A stretch of 64,000 bases of DNA from Bacteroidales bacterium (GTDB taxonomy: Bacteria > Bacteroidota > Bacteroidia > Bacteroidales > Muribaculaceae), in the NCBI GenBank assembly GCA_014800895.1, contig JAAVFG010000055.1, forward strand, positions 1-64,000, written 5' to 3'. Within the stretch, counting starts at the first letter, position 1. The number at the start of each line of letters is the position of its first letter. The notes under the pieces are model-generated. The model saw nothing but the letters and a program-made list of their open reading frames with translations, was not told where the DNA came from and ran no database searches. The position numbers and the translations under genes are program-made. Shown piece after piece: positions 7,874 through 18,200 of the stretch.

Positions 7874-8067
7874 AAGTAGCTACTAAAAAATTAATCGATA
7901 TATGTTTACAAAGTAGTTGAAAAAATCTTGAACGATAAAACTTGTTCTTTTCGGCATCTTAGCCCTTGCAGTTCAGTCGCATAGCCCGCTATGCTCCTTC
8001 TCTCCGCGGACTAATCTGCTCGAAAATTACTTCGTTTTATCTATTCATTAATTTTTAGCAGCTACTT
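7874..8067. mobile_element. MITE-like 194-bp inverted-repeat element
   Basis: The left end AAGTAGCTACTAAAAAATTA and right end TTAATTTTTAGCAGCTACTT are imperfect inverted repeats of about 20-25 bp. Inner segments continue the pairing: CGATAAAACTTG..TTTTCGG on the left matches CGAAAAT..CGTTTTATC on the right, so the whole element can fold into one long hairpin. A small perfect palindrome, GCATAGCCCGCTATGC with a 2-bp centre, sits in the middle. There is no coding capacity. A second copy of the left end lies at 40008-40040. Confidence 0.65.
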
Positions 8068-8099
8068 AATTTTCTACTTCAACAAAGGAGATGATGGAC

Positions 8100-10004
8100 T
8101 TATAGCCCGTCAATATACTCTTTCAGTTTCCGATAGAAGGGATGTCGGCAGAGGGTGGAGGTATCGCCGACTATCAGGAGCTTCATGCGGGCGCGCGTCA
8201 TGGCTACATTCATGCGTCGAAGATCGCGCAGAAAACCGATGTCGCCATCTTCATTGCTCCTCACCAAGGAGATTACGATGATATCCCTCTCCTGTCCCTG
8301 AAACCCATCTACGGTGTTTACAGATATCATTGAGCGGAAGGGCTTGAAGAAGGATAGGCGACCGATAAGATGTCGAAGATATTTTACCTGTGCCCGATAG
8401 GGTGAGATCAGCCCTATATCCAATCGCTCGTCAAGGAAACGCTGTTTGCCGATTTTATTGATATAGTTTTGTAAGGTAAGGAGCGTGAGCTGTGCTTCCT
8501 CCTTATTGATGCGTCCGAAAGAATTACCAGCCAATGATTCGCGGTAAGCCCGGGTATCGTCACCCTCATCGGCTATCTCCGCAAGTTCGCTGATCATCTC
8601 GGAAGTGTCAATCCATTCGATAGGTGTGTCAAGCTCGAGGATGCCACGATTGCGAGCATCGGGAGAAGCCGTCATAGCGCCGCCATAAAACCAATCGGAA
8701 GAGAATCGCATGATATCCTCATTCATACGGTATTGGGTGGTAAGGAGAGTTACAGCCTCGGGGTGGTTATCTACGAGGCGTTCCATCATTGACCTTCCCA
8801 ATCCCTGCTTCATCGCGTCAAAACTCTTAACAGTGGGAGGAAGCTGGCAATGGTCGCCGGCAAGAACCACTCTTCCCGCGCGTCGTATAGGTATCCAGCA
8901 AGCCGGCTCGAGAGCCTGCGCCGCTTCATCTATGAAGAGGGTGGAGAAACGCATGCCGGAGAGAATACGGTTGGCACTTCCTGTAAGAGTGGAGGCAATG
9001 ACATGAGCCGTATTGAAAAGATCATGATTAATACGGATTTCCAATTCCGTGGCGCGCCCTTTCAGGCGATCCATCTTCTGATGCCACTGGTCGCTACCTT
9101 TCTTGCGGGCACCCCTAAGCTCGCGGATTGCTTTCCGGATGCTCCATAGCGAAGGATAATCGGGATGATCCTCGAAGCGGCGCTCATAAGTGAAGGAAAG
9201 CATCTTATCGTTGACACGCGCCGGATTACCGATACGCAAGACATGGATGCCGCGATCCACTAATTTCTCACATATCCAGTCGACCGCCATATTGCTCTGT
9301 GCGCAGACCAGAACCTGACTCTCACGACGTAAAGTCTCGTTGATAGCTTCCACGAGGGTAGTTGTCTTACCCGTACCCGGAGGACCGTGGACTATAGCCA
9401 CATCCTTAGCCCTCAAAACCTTATTCACCCCCTCCGCCTGCGACTCATTAAGATAAGGGAAACGCATGGGAGCGAGGGTGTATTCAGCGGCTTTCTTACC
9501 GGAATAGAAGAGGTCGCGCAGTTCTGCCAGTCTCCCCTTTGCATTGATGGCACGGTCGAGCGCCTCAAACATAGCGCGGAATGTCGTTTCATCAAAAGAT
9601 ATTGTGACCGCCACCGAGGCTGCCTCCTCCAGACGATTCACCATTGCCGATTCGGGGATAGAGACTGCCATCCGATTGCCGTCAACGTATGAGACAGTTC
9701 CGGTAAAAGCAATTTTCGGGCTAGATCCTGAGTCACCGGAGCTGATAACAAATGCTACCGGCTTCCCAAACTCAAAATGGTGGTCATCCTCAGTGTCCGA
9801 AAGGCGCTCGACCTCCAGTATACGCTGATTGAGGGAATTGTAATATACCCGTCCGGGGCGCACCTCAAGCCATGCATCCCCCTTCTCGGCAAGACGCTGC
9901 AGACCGATCTTCTTGGAGAGAGCGGAATGAGAACGCTTCTCCTCCTCATATTCGAGAAGAAGGAGACGGCGCAATTCGGCAAGTTCCTTTTGTGCTTTAT
10001 CCAT
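8100..10004 (-). CDS. UPF1-like superfamily 1 DNA/RNA helicase
   Basis: A 634-aa SF1 helicase of the UPF1/IGHMBP2/DNA2-like group. Motif I is GPPGTGKTTTLVEAI near residue 212, motif II FIDEAAQALEP, motif III GDHCQLPPTV. Motif V/VI are VNTVDGFQGQERDIIVISLV and RRMNVAMTRAR. A coiled, charged N-terminus precedes a beta-barrel-like domain, as in IGHMBP2-type enzymes. It should unwind nucleic acid using ATP; the physiological substrate in Bacteroidales is not established. It is single, with no adjacent nuclease or defence gene, and reads as a chromosomal maintenance enzyme. Confidence 0.9.
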   Translation of the reverse strand: MDKAQKELAELRRLLLLEYEEEKRSHSALSKKIGLQRLAEKGDAWLEVRPGRVYYNSLNQRILEVERLSDTEDDHHFEFGKPVAFVISSGDSGSSPKIAFTGTVSYVDGNRMAVSIPESAMVNRLEEAASVAVTISFDETTFRAMFEALDRAINAKGRLAELRDLFYSGKKAAEYTLAPMRFPYLNESQAEGVNKVLRAKDVAIVHGPPGTGKTTTLVEAINETLRRESQVLVCAQSNMAVDWICEKLVDRGIHVLRIGNPARVNDKMLSFTYERRFEDHPDYPSLWSIRKAIRELRGARKKGSDQWHQKMDRLKGRATELEIRINHDLFNTAHVIASTLTGSANRILSGMRFSTLFIDEAAQALEPACWIPIRRAGRVVLAGDHCQLPPTVKSFDAMKQGLGRSMMERLVDNHPEAVTLLTTQYRMNEDIMRFSSDWFYGGAMTASPDARNRGILELDTPIEWIDTSEMISELAEIADEGDDTRAYRESLAGNSFGRINKEEAQLTLLTLQNYINKIGKQRFLDERLDIGLISPYRAQVKYLRHLIGRLSFFKPFRSMISVNTVDGFQGQERDIIVISLVRSNEDGDIGFLRDLRRMNVAMTRARMKLLIVGDTSTLCRHPFYRKLKEYIDGL

Positions 10005-10097
10005 TTCCGTGTTATTTCATAGAAAAATTTGATAAGGAAATCCTTAATCTAAAGTGAGGGGCAAAATATTAAATATTTCTATAATGAGGAGGAAAAA

Positions 10098-11321
10098 TTA
10101 AATTTCCGCTTTATACACAGCATTCCGGAGCGCTTTAAGATTCACACGCGCCGCCTCGATCTCCTTTTCCAAATCAAGGATATGCTGTCCAAGCGAAGAG
10201 GAGGAGACTCTGGCATAATCACGGCGCAATGATTTTAATTCCTCCGACATCTCGTTTAATCTCTTCTCCGCCTCGAGGTATTTGCGCATGGCGGCGCGGC
10301 CGCCCGAAGTCTGGAAATCATCAAGGGAAGTCATCACTACTCCTCCCTTCATGGGGAAATAGAAATCAACTTTCTTTTTCTTCTCCACACTGATATTTCT
10401 GACAGACTCGATTAATTCCGTATAATCCTCTTCCGGATCCTGTGTGGCATGGAAGTCGGAGATAAGAGCGAGGTCGGCGATATTCGCCTCCTCCTCGTCA
10501 GGATCATAATTCCTGCGGGTATCATTCACTTTAAAGAGATAGACCGTAAGATTCTCTCCGAGCTGATTACGGTCGGTAGCCCACCATCCTACACCGTTCA
10601 GTTCGTCAATAGCCAGAAGATAATCATCGAAAGGTGAATTGTAAGGCATACCCATATTCATAGGTTGGAGATATTCGCCAGTGGCGGCATCGCGGGTAGC
10701 GATAAAGATATCATATCCTCCTAAAGATTCCTCTCCATCGGAAGCATAATATAAAGTCACGCCATCAGCCATCATGAAAGGGAACTCGGCATTGCCTCCA
10801 TTTCGCAGCTCATCAGGCGCGGAGACGGGCTCGCTCCATTTGCCGTCAGTGAGGCGGATAGACTCCATGATATTGAAGAAGCCTGTGGAGTCGGGCTGAG
10901 CCCACATTTTGAAATCCTCTCCTTCGTTGGTGAAAACGTATTCCACATCATTCGCCTTATGAGGGAGGGAAGATGCATCGCTCAGATAGCCGGCGCTTGC
11001 AGGGAGGCGGTATGCCTTGAAGAACGCAGCCTTATCGACAGAGATAGAATCAAGCACCGTTATTTTCTCCACACGCTCTATAAAACTCTTTGCCAAATTA
11101 AGCTGCGACTGAAGCAAGGATGACTCCTCCTTTTCAATCAGATCATCCCCCTTCATCTTCTTACGAGCGTTGGCTAACTGTCGGGCAGCCTCAGCGAAGT
11201 CATAGCGCTGGTATGCCGCCCTCGCATCGCTGATATATTCATCAAATGACTCTGCGCTGACACCGGGGGCGAAAGCGGCAATCGAGAAGAGCAGTAAAAA
11301 AGGGGATATTTTTGATTTCAT
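10098..11321 (-). CDS. Secreted PD40-repeat-like protein with C-terminal coiled coil
   Basis: The track start (11345) gives MENRQSHY before a classic signal peptide. The internal ATG at 11321 (MKSKISPFLLLFSIAAFAPGVSA) is the better start because it puts the signal peptide at the N-terminus. The mature protein begins with a helical, TPR-like stretch (YDFAEAARQLANARKK). A beta-propeller-like region follows with PD40-type strands such as GYDIFIATRD and DDYLLAIDELNGVGWWATDR. The C-terminus is a predicted coiled coil. It probably acts in the periplasm or on the outer membrane; no enzymatic motif is visible. It is transcribed divergently from clpS, with 168 bp between the two starts. Confidence 0.7.
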   Translation of the reverse strand: MKSKISPFLLLFSIAAFAPGVSAESFDEYISDARAAYQRYDFAEAARQLANARKKMKGDDLIEKEESSLLQSQLNLAKSFIERVEKITVLDSISVDKAAFFKAYRLPASAGYLSDASSLPHKANDVEYVFTNEGEDFKMWAQPDSTGFFNIMESIRLTDGKWSEPVSAPDELRNGGNAEFPFMMADGVTLYYASDGEESLGGYDIFIATRDAATGEYLQPMNMGMPYNSPFDDYLLAIDELNGVGWWATDRNQLGENLTVYLFKVNDTRRNYDPDEEEANIADLALISDFHATQDPEEDYTELIESVRNISVEKKKKVDFYFPMKGGVVMTSLDDFQTSGGRAAMRKYLEAEKRLNEMSEELKSLRRDYARVSSSSLGQHILDLEKEIEAARVNLKALRNAVYKAEI

Positions 11322-11405
11322 ATAATGACTCTGTCTATTTTCCATTGCAAAGATAGCAGATTAAAGATAAGACCCCAAAGAGAAATTAAAAAAATTGGCT
11401 GAAAT

Positions 11406-11437
11406 TTTGCTGTATGGGGTATTAAAGATTAAATTTG
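11406..11437 (+). promoter_or_regulatory. Bacteroidota-type promoter of the clpS-clpA-aat operon
   Basis: TTTG at 11406-11409, a 20-bp spacer, then TAAATTTG at 11430-11437. Both elements match the Bacteroidota consensus exactly. Transcription should start about 45 nt before the clpS ATG. Confidence 0.8.
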
Positions 11438-11489
11438 CATAAAAAGTAAAAAACAATCTATAACTAACTGCTTAAATATAATTATTAAG

Positions 11490-11804
11490 ATGTCACAGTT
11501 TAATCCCGAATATAAGGAACGTGTCCGGACTCACATCCGTCCGCCCCAGAAATATAGCGTAGTTTTGCATAATGACGATTTCACCCCCATGGATTTTGTC
11601 ACTATGATATTGATGGAAATATATAGCAAATCGCATACGGAGGCGTTGGAACTTATGCTTAAAGTGCATAATACTGGTAAAGCTGTCGTAGGTGACTATC
11701 CGTTAGATATAGCCAACACCTTATGCGAGATCACTATCGAGTCGGCGCGTGAGGAGGGATATCCCCTTAAAGTGACAGTAGAGAAAGTAGATCTGCCGTT
11801 TTAA
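11490..11804 (+). CDS. clpS: ATP-dependent Clp protease adaptor ClpS
   Basis: A 104-aa protein of normal ClpS length. It has the core KYSVVLHNDDFTPMDFV, which forms the N-degron binding pocket, and the helix motif EALELMLKVHNTGKAVVGDY. ClpS captures proteins with bulky hydrophobic N-terminal residues and hands them to ClpA. It is followed by clpA and aat on the same strand. Together these genes supply both the degron writer (Aat) and the reader/unfoldase pair, so this is a compact N-degron pathway operon. It is preceded by a consensus promoter. Confidence 0.95.
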   Translation: MSQFNPEYKERVRTHIRPPQKYSVVLHNDDFTPMDFVTMILMEIYSKSHTEALELMLKVHNTGKAVVGDYPLDIANTLCEITIESAREEGYPLKVTVEKVDLPF

Positions 11805-11935
11805 TCGATTGTCAAACTATATTGTAATCGAAGGGCGCACGGATTATCGCTTAGCCTACTAAGCACCTTAACTTTAAATAAGATTGAATAAATCATAAAC
11901 TGATTTTACACATTTACTGAAGATTTTTAGACGAT

Positions 11936-14311
11936 ATGTCAAAACAGATAAGCTTAACACCTGACTTAGGACTCTGCTCTGTAGCAGCGCAGGATCTGGC
12001 ATGCCGGCTCCGCCATAGAATACTTACACCGGAACATCTCCTCATGGTGATTCTCTCTCTCCCTTCTATTCATAAAGAGATGATGAATTGCAGCAAGATA
12101 AAAGGGGAACCATTCCGGTCGCTCGCCCGATATATATCGGAGGAGTTGAATAATATACGTTCAAATAATGAATTTGAGATAGAGGAGGTGATCGCCTCCA
12201 ATGCCTTCACCACATATTTTGATGATGCTGCGGCGCATGCCATATCTTCATCAAAGGATAAAGTGTCGATATACCATTGGCTCAGGGTTCTCTTCGAGGA
12301 CCGGGAGGAGCTGACGTTCGCATCGACCCTTCTACGGGATTGTCTTGATGCAAAAAGTTTCGGCACATGGTTTAGCTCCATATTAGAGAGGGAAAAGGCA
12401 ATCTCCGAGGAAGCTGAGATGATAAGCGGCGAGGAGGTGAAGAAGAATTTGGAAGATATGGACGAATTTCTTCGTGTCGCGACCGGTTCGACGGATGAAG
12501 ATGAGAAATGGGAAAGTTGGGAAACTGACGAGTTTTATGGCGTCTCGGATTCATCTACCGACTGGAAATCGGAGGTGGTCTGCATTAATGACACCCTTGA
12601 AGGACGCAATCCCCTTATCGGACGAGAGGAGGAGCTGGAGCGCACTATTCAGATACTATGCCGAAAAGATAAGAATAATCCTCTTCATATCGGCGACCCG
12701 GGCGTAGGAAAGACTGCGCTTATTTATGGACTCGCACGGATGATAGAGGATGGGAGAGTGCCCGAGCGATTGAAAGGAGCCAAGATATACCAGATGGATA
12801 TGGGGGCAATGATAGCCGGCACCCAATATCGCGGTGAATTTGAAGAGAAGCTGAGAAGAGTACTGGAAGGAGCTTCCGCTGAGGGAAACGCGATTATTTA
12901 TATCGATGAGATCCATACAATGGTGGGCGCAGGGGCGGTCAGAGACAGCTCGTTGGATGCCTCCAATATGCTGAAGAAATATCTTGAAGGTGACAAACTC
13001 CGCTTCATCGGGGCTACCACATACGAAGAATTCAAGAAATCCATCCAGAAGCATAAAGCCCTTTCCCGCCGTTTCCAGGAGATAGAGGTGAAAGAACCCT
13101 CTGAGGAGGAGGCGATTAAAATTCTGAATAATCTAATACCCGGCTATTCCGCCTATCATGGAGTGGAATATTCGGGAGATGTTGCGGAATATTCCGTAAA
13201 GATGAGCCGCCGTCATATTCATGGCCGTTCACTGCCCGACAAGGCTATAGATCTGATAGATGAGGCAGGTGCCTACCGCCTCCTTCATCCCGATCCGGAA
13301 TCGGGCGAGAAGATAGTGGATGTGAACCTACTTGCTGAAGTTCTGGCGCGAGTCTGCAAGGTAGATGCGTTGGCGATGAAACGCGAAAGTATGGAATATT
13401 GCATCTCTCTTACCGACCGCTTGCTGAAGCATGTCTATGGGCAGGATGAGGCGGTAAGGGATGTTGCGGAAGCTGTGCTGATGTCGCAGGCGGGATTGAC
13501 AGATGAGCACAAGCCTATGGGCTCTTTCCTCTTTGTCGGACCGACAGGTGTGGGAAAAACCGAACTGGCAAAAATGCTGGCTAAGGAGATGGGTATCGGA
13601 TTGGTGAGATTCGATATGTCGGAATATGCCGAGAAACACACTATTGCCAAGTTAATCGGTTCGCCGGCAGGATATGTCGGTTATGATGACGGAGGACTGC
13701 TTACGGATGCTATCCGCAAGACCCCGAACTGTGTGCTTCTCCTTGACGAGATAGAGAAAGCACATCCCGACATCTATAATATCCTTCTGCAGGTGATGGA
13801 TTACGCGACTTTGACCGACAATCAGGGACGCACAGCTGATTTCTCCAATGTCATTCTTATTATGACGAGCAATGCCGGAGCACAACATGCCAATAAGGCG
13901 TCGGTCGGTTTTGCAAGCCGGACATCTGCGGGAGAGGCGATGCTGAAAGAGGTGAAAAGGGTATTCAAACCGGAGTTTCTCAACCGTCTGAGCGGAATAG
14001 AGGTATTTCATGACATGGATCGCGAAATGGCGAGACTCATACTTGATAAGTCGCTCCGGGCATTGGAGGATATGCTTTCGGCGCGCAACATTAATATTGA
14101 GATGGATGAGGATGTACGGGAGTGGCTGATGGATAAGGGATTTACTCCCGAATATGGAGCCCGCGAACTGGAGCGTGTCATCACACGCTATCTCAAGAAA
14201 CCGCTCAGCAAGGAAATCCTTTTGGGAGGATTGAAAAACGGCGGGGAGGTGAAGGTAAAACTGAAGGGGGATAGCATTTCAATAGAAGCGAGGAAAGGAG
14301 GAGAAAAATGA
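11936..14311 (+). CDS. clpA: ATP-dependent Clp protease ATP-binding subunit ClpA
   Basis: A 791-aa Hsp100 unfoldase with two AAA+ modules. D1 carries GDPGVGKTALIYGLA (about residue 256) and the Walker B VIYIDEIHT-like sequence IIYIDEIHTMVGAG. D2 carries GPTGVGKTELAKMLA (about residue 537) and CVLLLDEIEKAHPD. The N-terminal Clp_N domain (PDLGLCSVAAQDLA) is the ClpS docking region. There is no ClpB-type middle coiled coil, which favours ClpA over ClpB. The protein would unfold substrates for ClpP, which is not in this window. A 131-bp gap separates it from clpS, and its stop overlaps the aat start (ATGA). Confidence 0.95.
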   Translation: MSKQISLTPDLGLCSVAAQDLACRLRHRILTPEHLLMVILSLPSIHKEMMNCSKIKGEPFRSLARYISEELNNIRSNNEFEIEEVIASNAFTTYFDDAAAHAISSSKDKVSIYHWLRVLFEDREELTFASTLLRDCLDAKSFGTWFSSILEREKAISEEAEMISGEEVKKNLEDMDEFLRVATGSTDEDEKWESWETDEFYGVSDSSTDWKSEVVCINDTLEGRNPLIGREEELERTIQILCRKDKNNPLHIGDPGVGKTALIYGLARMIEDGRVPERLKGAKIYQMDMGAMIAGTQYRGEFEEKLRRVLEGASAEGNAIIYIDEIHTMVGAGAVRDSSLDASNMLKKYLEGDKLRFIGATTYEEFKKSIQKHKALSRRFQEIEVKEPSEEEAIKILNNLIPGYSAYHGVEYSGDVAEYSVKMSRRHIHGRSLPDKAIDLIDEAGAYRLLHPDPESGEKIVDVNLLAEVLARVCKVDALAMKRESMEYCISLTDRLLKHVYGQDEAVRDVAEAVLMSQAGLTDEHKPMGSFLFVGPTGVGKTELAKMLAKEMGIGLVRFDMSEYAEKHTIAKLIGSPAGYVGYDDGGLLTDAIRKTPNCVLLLDEIEKAHPDIYNILLQVMDYATLTDNQGRTADFSNVILIMTSNAGAQHANKASVGFASRTSAGEAMLKEVKRVFKPEFLNRLSGIEVFHDMDREMARLILDKSLRALEDMLSARNINIEMDEDVREWLMDKGFTPEYGARELERVITRYLKKPLSKEILLGGLKNGGEVKVKLKGDSISIEARKGGEK

Positions 14312-15222
14312 GGATAAAAAAGAGGGATACTGACTACGTGAAGCTCGTGGATCGACATATGGAGGCGGCTCATTATGGCTGGATCCCCAATACATATGTA
14401 TATAAATTGGATTCTGACAGCAACTGGTTTCCGGATCCGAGGATGTCGGTTGTACCTGTTATAGGTAATAATCCGATGGATACTTTGGGAGATGAGGGGA
14501 TGGTAGCATTCGGAGGTGATCTTTCGGTGAGTCGTCTTCTCACAGCATATAAATATGGATTCTTTCCATGGGGAACAGCAGACAATCCGGAGCGTCAATG
14601 GCACTGTCCGCTGATGCGCTTTGTGTTATTCCCTGAGGAGGTGCATATATCACATTCCATGCGTACGCTTCTGAATAAGGATAAATATTATGCCACCTTC
14701 AACCGCAATTTCGAGTCAGTGATAAGGAATTGCAGCGAAGTGGACGGTCGGAATAAAGAGGCGGGGTATTGGCTCGGCGACGATCATATAGAGTCGTATA
14801 CAGCACTCCATAAGATAGGCGCGGCGGCATCTGTTGAAATATGGGAAAAGGGTCGCCCGGAGGAGGCAGGTCCCGTCGGAGGATTATATGGAGTCATTTC
14901 CGGCAACTCCTTTATCGGCGAGAGTATGTTCTCTTTGGTGCCCTCCGGGAGTAAAATGGCATTGATCGCTCTATGCGGGTATATGAAAGGGAAAGGGGGA
15001 CTGATAGATCTCCAGATACATACGCCTCATCTCGAGAGTATGGGAGGAAGATATATCACTTATTCTGACTATATCAGGATTGTCAATCCCGAGGCGTATG
15101 CTGAAAATCTCTCCCTGCGATATCATCCATGTTTCACTTTCGGGGAAAGGGAGGCAATACTTGACCAACCCTCTATCTTCCGTATCGATCCCACTCTCCA
15201 CCTTATCCCTATCGGGGAATGA
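14308..15222 (+). CDS. aat: Leucyl/phenylalanyl-tRNA--protein transferase
   Basis: Aat adds Leu or Phe to the N-terminus of proteins starting with Lys or Arg, creating N-degrons read by ClpS. The signatures are GLLAxGGDLS-like VAFGGDLSVSRLLTAYKYGFFPW, WHCPLMRFV, and GGLYGVISGNSFIGESMFS, followed by LIDLQIHTPHLESMGG. The 304-aa form is longer than the ~235 aa of E. coli because of about 60 extra N-terminal residues; an internal start is possible. The ATG overlaps the clpA stop by 4 bp, which implies translational coupling. Co-location with clpS and clpA makes the function assignment very strong. Confidence 0.93.
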   Translation: MRIKKRDTDYVKLVDRHMEAAHYGWIPNTYVYKLDSDSNWFPDPRMSVVPVIGNNPMDTLGDEGMVAFGGDLSVSRLLTAYKYGFFPWGTADNPERQWHCPLMRFVLFPEEVHISHSMRTLLNKDKYYATFNRNFESVIRNCSEVDGRNKEAGYWLGDDHIESYTALHKIGAAASVEIWEKGRPEEAGPVGGLYGVISGNSFIGESMFSLVPSGSKMALIALCGYMKGKGGLIDLQIHTPHLESMGGRYITYSDYIRIVNPEAYAENLSLRYHPCFTFGEREAILDQPSIFRIDPTLHLIPIGE

Positions 15223-15241
15223 TCCTAATCCTAATCCTAAT
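15222..15241. repeat. Short (CCTAAT)3 repeat
   Basis: Three perfect CCTAAT units directly follow the aat stop codon, in the 68-bp gap before the GH31 gene. This is probably polymerase slippage; no function is visible. Confidence 0.8.
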
Positions 15242-15290
15242 CGAATAGGAGACTCTATAAGAAATTCAACTAAACTAAATAACCTTATAC

Positions 15291-18200
15291 ATGAAAATCA
15301 AAGAAGTAATATCCGCAGGCGCTTTGCTTCTGAGCGTGACAAGTTATCTGCCGGCAGCAGGAGCGGTGCCCGAAGATGGAGGCGTCTATGTCATAGCCGA
15401 TGTGACTTGGCCCGATATGTACGCCTATGTTTATGATGAGTCAAGCGGGACAGCGATTGCAAATCATGAATGGCCCGGCGAGCAGATGACAAAAGATGAT
15501 GAGACCGGTTTCTGGTATTACCGTGTGCCGGAGCATCTCCATAAGGGTCAGGCGATATTCAGCAGCACAAGGAACTCCAATCCACGCTATCCCGCCAACC
15601 AGCAGCCAGGACTTCCTATCAACGGGAAATCAATGATCTATTCTCCCGTTAATAACAGTTGGGAAGAATATGTCTATAGTGTTCCCGAGCCGGGAGATGA
15701 TATCACCTGGAGCCTGCATTTCCATAATACAGAGAATTGGGAGAACATACATGTGCATATACATGGCGGAGGTATTGATATGGAAGGAGAATTGGAATCT
15801 TTTCTTAACTCCGTAATATTTGACTATGAGTTTACAGCGCCAGAGAATGTCGCTTTGACATGTTCTTTCTATACCCTTTCAGATGGAGAGATACAGTCAT
15901 CCACCCCTTTGTTCACGGCTAAGACAGGACATGTCTACACGATAAGCGGAGATAAAGGGCTGAAATCAGAATATGATCCTAACAATGTCCTCCCGGAGAT
16001 AGAATATTGGCTTGAGCCGGCGGTGCCCACAGCAAAGGATGTGGCGCGTCTCTATTTCAACAGAGCCTACAACACGACAGGGAAACTGCGTTATTCCGAT
16101 ACGATTCATGTCCACGCCGGACTGATAAAGCAGGGAGCTGCTGATTCAGACTGGACCGGAGCGCCCGATTGGTTCGCGCCCGATGAGAAATTCTTTATGA
16201 AGCAGGACGAAAAACGTCCCGACCTCTTCTATATAGATTTTGAGCCGTCGATAGCCGAATGGTTTGGGGTCGATAAAGATCAGTCCTATTCCAAGTTGGC
16301 ATTAATCTTCCGGGATGGAGACAAGACGCAGCATGCCAATGACCAATTTCTCCCTCTGCGTGTCACACTCCCCGCAGGCGAAGGACTGGGAGCTGTACTT
16401 GATTACGAAGTGGATGATACTGACAGAGTCGTAATAAATTCGGAAAAAGGGAAGATATACCTAACTCCATGGAGTAAAGATATCGTGAAGGTATTTACGC
16501 TTCTCAACTCTGATGAAGGTCGTGAGGAGAGACGCACCATCTCCGTAATTTCAGACGAAGAGAAGGAAACGTATGAGATAGACCGAGCCTTCTTCAATAT
16601 CAATGAAGATGACCGGACCATCCGTTTCTCTATTCCTGAAGGAGTGGAGGTAGAGATCAATAAATCCACTTCAATCCTTTCATTCTTTAATCAAGGCGAC
16701 AGCTCGACTCCGGCGCTGGAGGAATTGGGAGGTCTATCCAATAAGAGAGGTAACGTCACAGTGACATTCCAGGGGATGAACGACCGCGCATTTTACGGCG
16801 GAGGTTACAACGGCAATCTCATCAACTGGGAGGGACAGACGATGCTGATGGATAATAACCAGCAGGGCAACTGGGGACAAGGTGCATCTTTAGCCCGTAA
16901 TATATGTATACCCTTCTACCTCTCCACCGAAGGATACGGAGTCTACTTCGATGATCATTATGAAGGCGCGAGAATCATACCATCGCAATATGGGAGCAGT
17001 TACAGCAGCCGCAGTCAGGATCCGATCTCATATTATTTTGTGGGAGGAGGCGATATGGAAAAGGTAATGCAGAATTACACCACTCTGACCGGTCGTCAGG
17101 CATTGCCTCCCTTCTGGGCTTTGGGCTATATCACATCCAAATTCAGTTTCAAGTCACGTCAGGAGGCTGAAAATGCCGTTAAGAGCACGAAAGATATCAA
17201 TATTCCGATTGATGGAATAGTATTCGATATCCATTGGCAGACAGGAGACGTAGGTCAGGGCACAAGCGGAATGGGACGCATCGACTGGGAGCGTTCCGCA
17301 TATCCCGAGCCGGAAGAGATGTTGAAGGGACTGAGAGAACAGAACGTGCATACAATAGCCATTACAGAGCCCTATTTCACCACCCGCAGCGGTAACTACG
17401 ATTATCTCCGCGACAACGGTTATCTCGCAGATGAGGATGTAAGTAATATGGGTTGGCTGGAAAGCAGCAAGGTAGGACTTCTCGACATCACCAATCCCGA
17501 TGCTGCACGATGGTATCAGGAGCTGTATAAAGCCCGTACAAAAGAGGGAATCGAGAGCTGGTGGCTCGACCTTGGCGAGCCGGAGCGCCACGATGCCGAC
17601 TCCCGGTATAAAGAGGGCACAAAGGAGCAGGTGCATAATGAATATGGTCTTCTATGGAATGCCGCAGCATATTCAGCTATCAAGGAGGCGCAGCCCGACA
17701 AGAGATTTATCACTATGCCTCGTGCCGGCACTTCCGGTATGCAGCGTTACAATGCCTTCCCCTGGACCGGAGATATAGCCCGCAGCTGGGCGGGACTGAA
17801 AGCGCAGGTGCCCGCTCTCGTCAGCGGAGCGATGTCCGGTATCAGTTATCTTGGTTCGGATATAGGCGGCTTCATTGACGAAGAGGTCGGCACTATCCCC
17901 AATCTCTACCGCAGATGGGTGCAGTTGGGCGTATTTTATCCCTCCATGCGTACACATTCTCAGAAATATCCCGAGGTATTCCTTCCGCAGTATGAACAGA
18001 TACGCGATGATGTGCGCGATGCGATAAATCTCCGTTACGCATATCTCCCTTATCTCTATTCGCAGTCATACGCATATACACGCTATGGCACACCGATAGC
18101 ACGCCCGGCAAACTATATGGATGAGAACAAGAGCCGACTGAAAAATGAGATAGGTGCATATTACTGGGGACCTGATATGTATGTGGCTCCCGTACTGGAT

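Noticed and set aside
6278-10004. Possible defence island (AAA-ATPase/nuclease, helicase, orphan 577-aa gene)
   Set aside because: The genes are on different strands, not in one operon, separated by a MITE-like element, and the helicase is of the ordinary UPF1-like type. No known defence signature genes are present.
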